Below are positions 6,291 to 7,511 of a DNA stretch of 7,511 nt, in pieces. The position numbers were made by a program, and so were the translations under genes. The notes under the pieces were generated by a model. That model had not been told where the DNA came from. It searched no databases and saw only the letters and a list, made by a program, of their open reading frames with translations. The DNA lies in NCBI GenBank assembly GCA_023390875.1, contig JAEWCA010000405.1:1-7511 (forward strand), written 5' to 3'. The stretch comes from Actinomycetes bacterium (lineage in GTDB: Bacteria; Actinomycetota; Actinomycetes; Actinomycetales; Cellulomonadaceae). The stretch's first letter is position 1. Each line of letters starts with the position of its first letter.

Positions 6291-7511
6291 TCAGGGGCGG
6301 TCGTCGAGGATCGCGCGCACACGCTCGAGCCGCTCCCCGACCTGCCGCTCGTAGCCCCGGTCGCTCGGCTGGTAGTACCGCGTGCCGACGAGCTCGTCGG
6401 GCAGGTACTGCTGCGCGGCGACCCCGTGCGGCTCGTCGTGCGCGTACACGTACCCCGTGCCGTGGCCGAGCTGACGCGCTCCCGGGTAGTGCGCGTCGCG
6501 CAGGTGCGACGGCACCGAACCGAGCCGGCCCGCCTGGACGTCCGCCAGCGCCTTGTTGATGCCGTTGTAGGACGCGTTGGACTTGGGCGCGGTCGCGAGG
6601 TGCACGACGGCCTCGGCGAGGATGATCCGCGCCTCGGGCATGCCGATGAGCGCGACCGCCTGGGCCGCCGCGACGGCCGTCTGCAGCGCGCTGGGGTCCG
6701 CCATGCCGACGTCCTCCGCGGCGGCGATGACGATGCGCCGGGCGATGAACCGCGGATCCTCGCCCGCGGCGATCATGCGGGCGAGGTAGTGCAGCGACGC
6801 GTCGACGTCGGAGCCGCGCATCGACTTGATGAACGCGCTGATGACGTCGTAGTGCTGGTCGCCGTCCCGGTCGTAGCGCACGGCCGCGACGTCGATCGCG
6901 CGCTCGACCGTGGCCAGGTCGACGAGCACCGGGTCCTCGCCCGCCCGCTCGTCGGACAGCGCGGCACCGGCCGCCGCCTCGAGGATGGTGAGCGCCTTGC
7001 GCGCGTCGCCGCCGGCGAGCCGCAGCAGGTGCTCCTCGGCGTCCTCGGCGAGCGTGACGGCGCCGGCCAGCCCGCGCTCGTCGTCCACGGCTCGCCGCAC
7101 GAGCGTGCGGACGTCGTCCGTGCCGAGCGGCTGCAGCGTGAGCAGGAGCGAGCGGGACAGCAGCGGCGAGTTCACCGAGAACGACGGGTTCTCCGTGGTC
7201 GCGGCGACGAGCGTGACCCAGCGGTTCTCGACGCTCGGCAGCAGCGCGTCCTGCTGCGCCTTGGTGAACCGGTGCACCTCGTCGATGAACAGCACCGTCT
7301 CGGACCCGTCCGTCGCGAGCCGCCGGCGTGCGTCCTCGATGACCGCACGCACGTCCTTCACGCCGGCGGTGACGGCCGACAGCTCGACGAACCGGCGGCC
7401 CGACGTCGCGGCGATGAGGTACGCGAGCGTCGTCTTGCCGGTGCCGGGCGGCCCCCACAGGACCACGGACGTCGGCGCCGCGCGACGGGCGGCGTCGTTC
7501 GCGGGCTCGAC
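6291..7511 (-). CDS. rarA: Replication-associated recombination protein A (RarA/MgsA), 5' end outside window
   Basis: The visible 406 residues run in frame to the right edge, so the N-terminus is missing (about 40-60 residues, judging from the usual 440-470). RarA is a AAA+ ATPase of the clamp-loader group that acts at stalled replication forks and single-strand gaps. Numbering from the first visible residue, Walker A is GPPGTGKT at 20-27, Walker B is VLFIDEVH at about 73-80, sensor 1 is TTEN at about 105-108, and the likely arginine finger is in SRS at about 119-121. The C-terminal half carries the MgsA_C-type helical and tetramerisation region, including [20 protein letters not shown] and a segment reading YNGINKAL. 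The end, [17 protein letters not shown], is also typical of the family. The stop is TGA at 6293-6291. The true start cannot be seen; the GTG at 7466 falls inside the Walker A strand and is not a start. RuvB and clamp-loader subunits share the ATPase core but lack this C-terminal domain. Confidence 0.95.
   Translation of the reverse strand, partial: VEPANDAARRAAPTSVVLWGPPGTGKTTLAYLIAATSGRRFVELSAVTAGVKDVRAVIEDARRRLATDGSETVLFIDEVHRFTKAQQDALLPSVENRWVTLVAATTENPSFSVNSPLLSRSLLLTLQPLGTDDVRTLVRRAVDDERGLAGAVTLAEDAEEHLLRLAGGDARKALTILEAAAGAALSDERAGEDPVLVDLATVERAIDVAAVRYDRDGDQHYDVISAFIKSMRGSDVDASLHYLARMIAAGEDPRFIARRIVIAAAEDVGMADPSALQTAVAAAQAVALIGMPEARIILAEAVVHLATAPKSNASYNGINKALADVQAGRLGSVPSHLRDAHYPGARQLGHGTGYVYAHDEPHGVAAQQYLPDELVGTRYYQPSDRGYERQVGERLERVRAILDDRP

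Noticed and set aside
5980..7458. 492-codon open frame on the minus strand overlapping rarA and rpsD
   Set aside because: It is in another frame of rarA and crosses the rarA-rpsD gap; the protein is Arg/Ala/Gly repeats. The rarA frame carries the Walker and sensor motifs.

Overview
This is a high-GC window (roughly 70% or more by eye) in which every supported gene lies on the minus strand and gaps are very short. GTG starts, GC-rich third positions and the gene content (rarA, rpsD, a DUF948 protein, a small membrane protein, alaS, ruvX, mltG) point to an actinobacterium. The order and the protein sequences look most like the Micrococcales, for example Cellulomonas or relatives. That placement is inference from recalled family sequences, not a search.

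In transcription order (high to low coordinates) the layout is as follows. (1) The 3' part of rarA, a AAA+ replication and recombination ATPase, enters from the right edge and ends at 6291. (2) A gap of about 200 bp with small hairpins and a candidate promoter leads into rpsD (6092 to 5466), encoding ribosomal protein S4 of the cysteine-poor type. A long perfect hairpin just after rpsD (5415-5456) is a probable terminator. (3) A second unit begins with a DUF948 membrane protein (5310 to 4945), whose stop overlaps the start of a small membrane-anchored hypothetical protein (4945 to 4589). (4) After a 92-bp gap with two small hairpins comes alaS (4496 to 1818), then ruvX one base later (1816 to 1253), then mltG (start probably 1194, end 43). 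The last 42 bases at the left edge hold nothing I can call.

The unit mixes translation (S4, alanyl-tRNA synthetase), DNA repair or RNA processing (RarA, RuvX/YqgF) and cell-wall synthesis (MltG). The alaS-ruvX-mltG order is a familiar actinobacterial one, usually continuing into shikimate genes, which would lie past the left edge. DUF948 and its partner are the only products without a known function.

There is no stretch over 300 bp without a gene. I saw no mobile elements, CRISPR arrays, tRNAs or rRNAs. The large open frames on the plus strand are antisense shadows of the minus-strand genes. I regard this as an ordinary core-genome region. The findings are modest: untranslated structures, start-site choices, a RuvX tail extension and a pair of uncharacterised membrane proteins.
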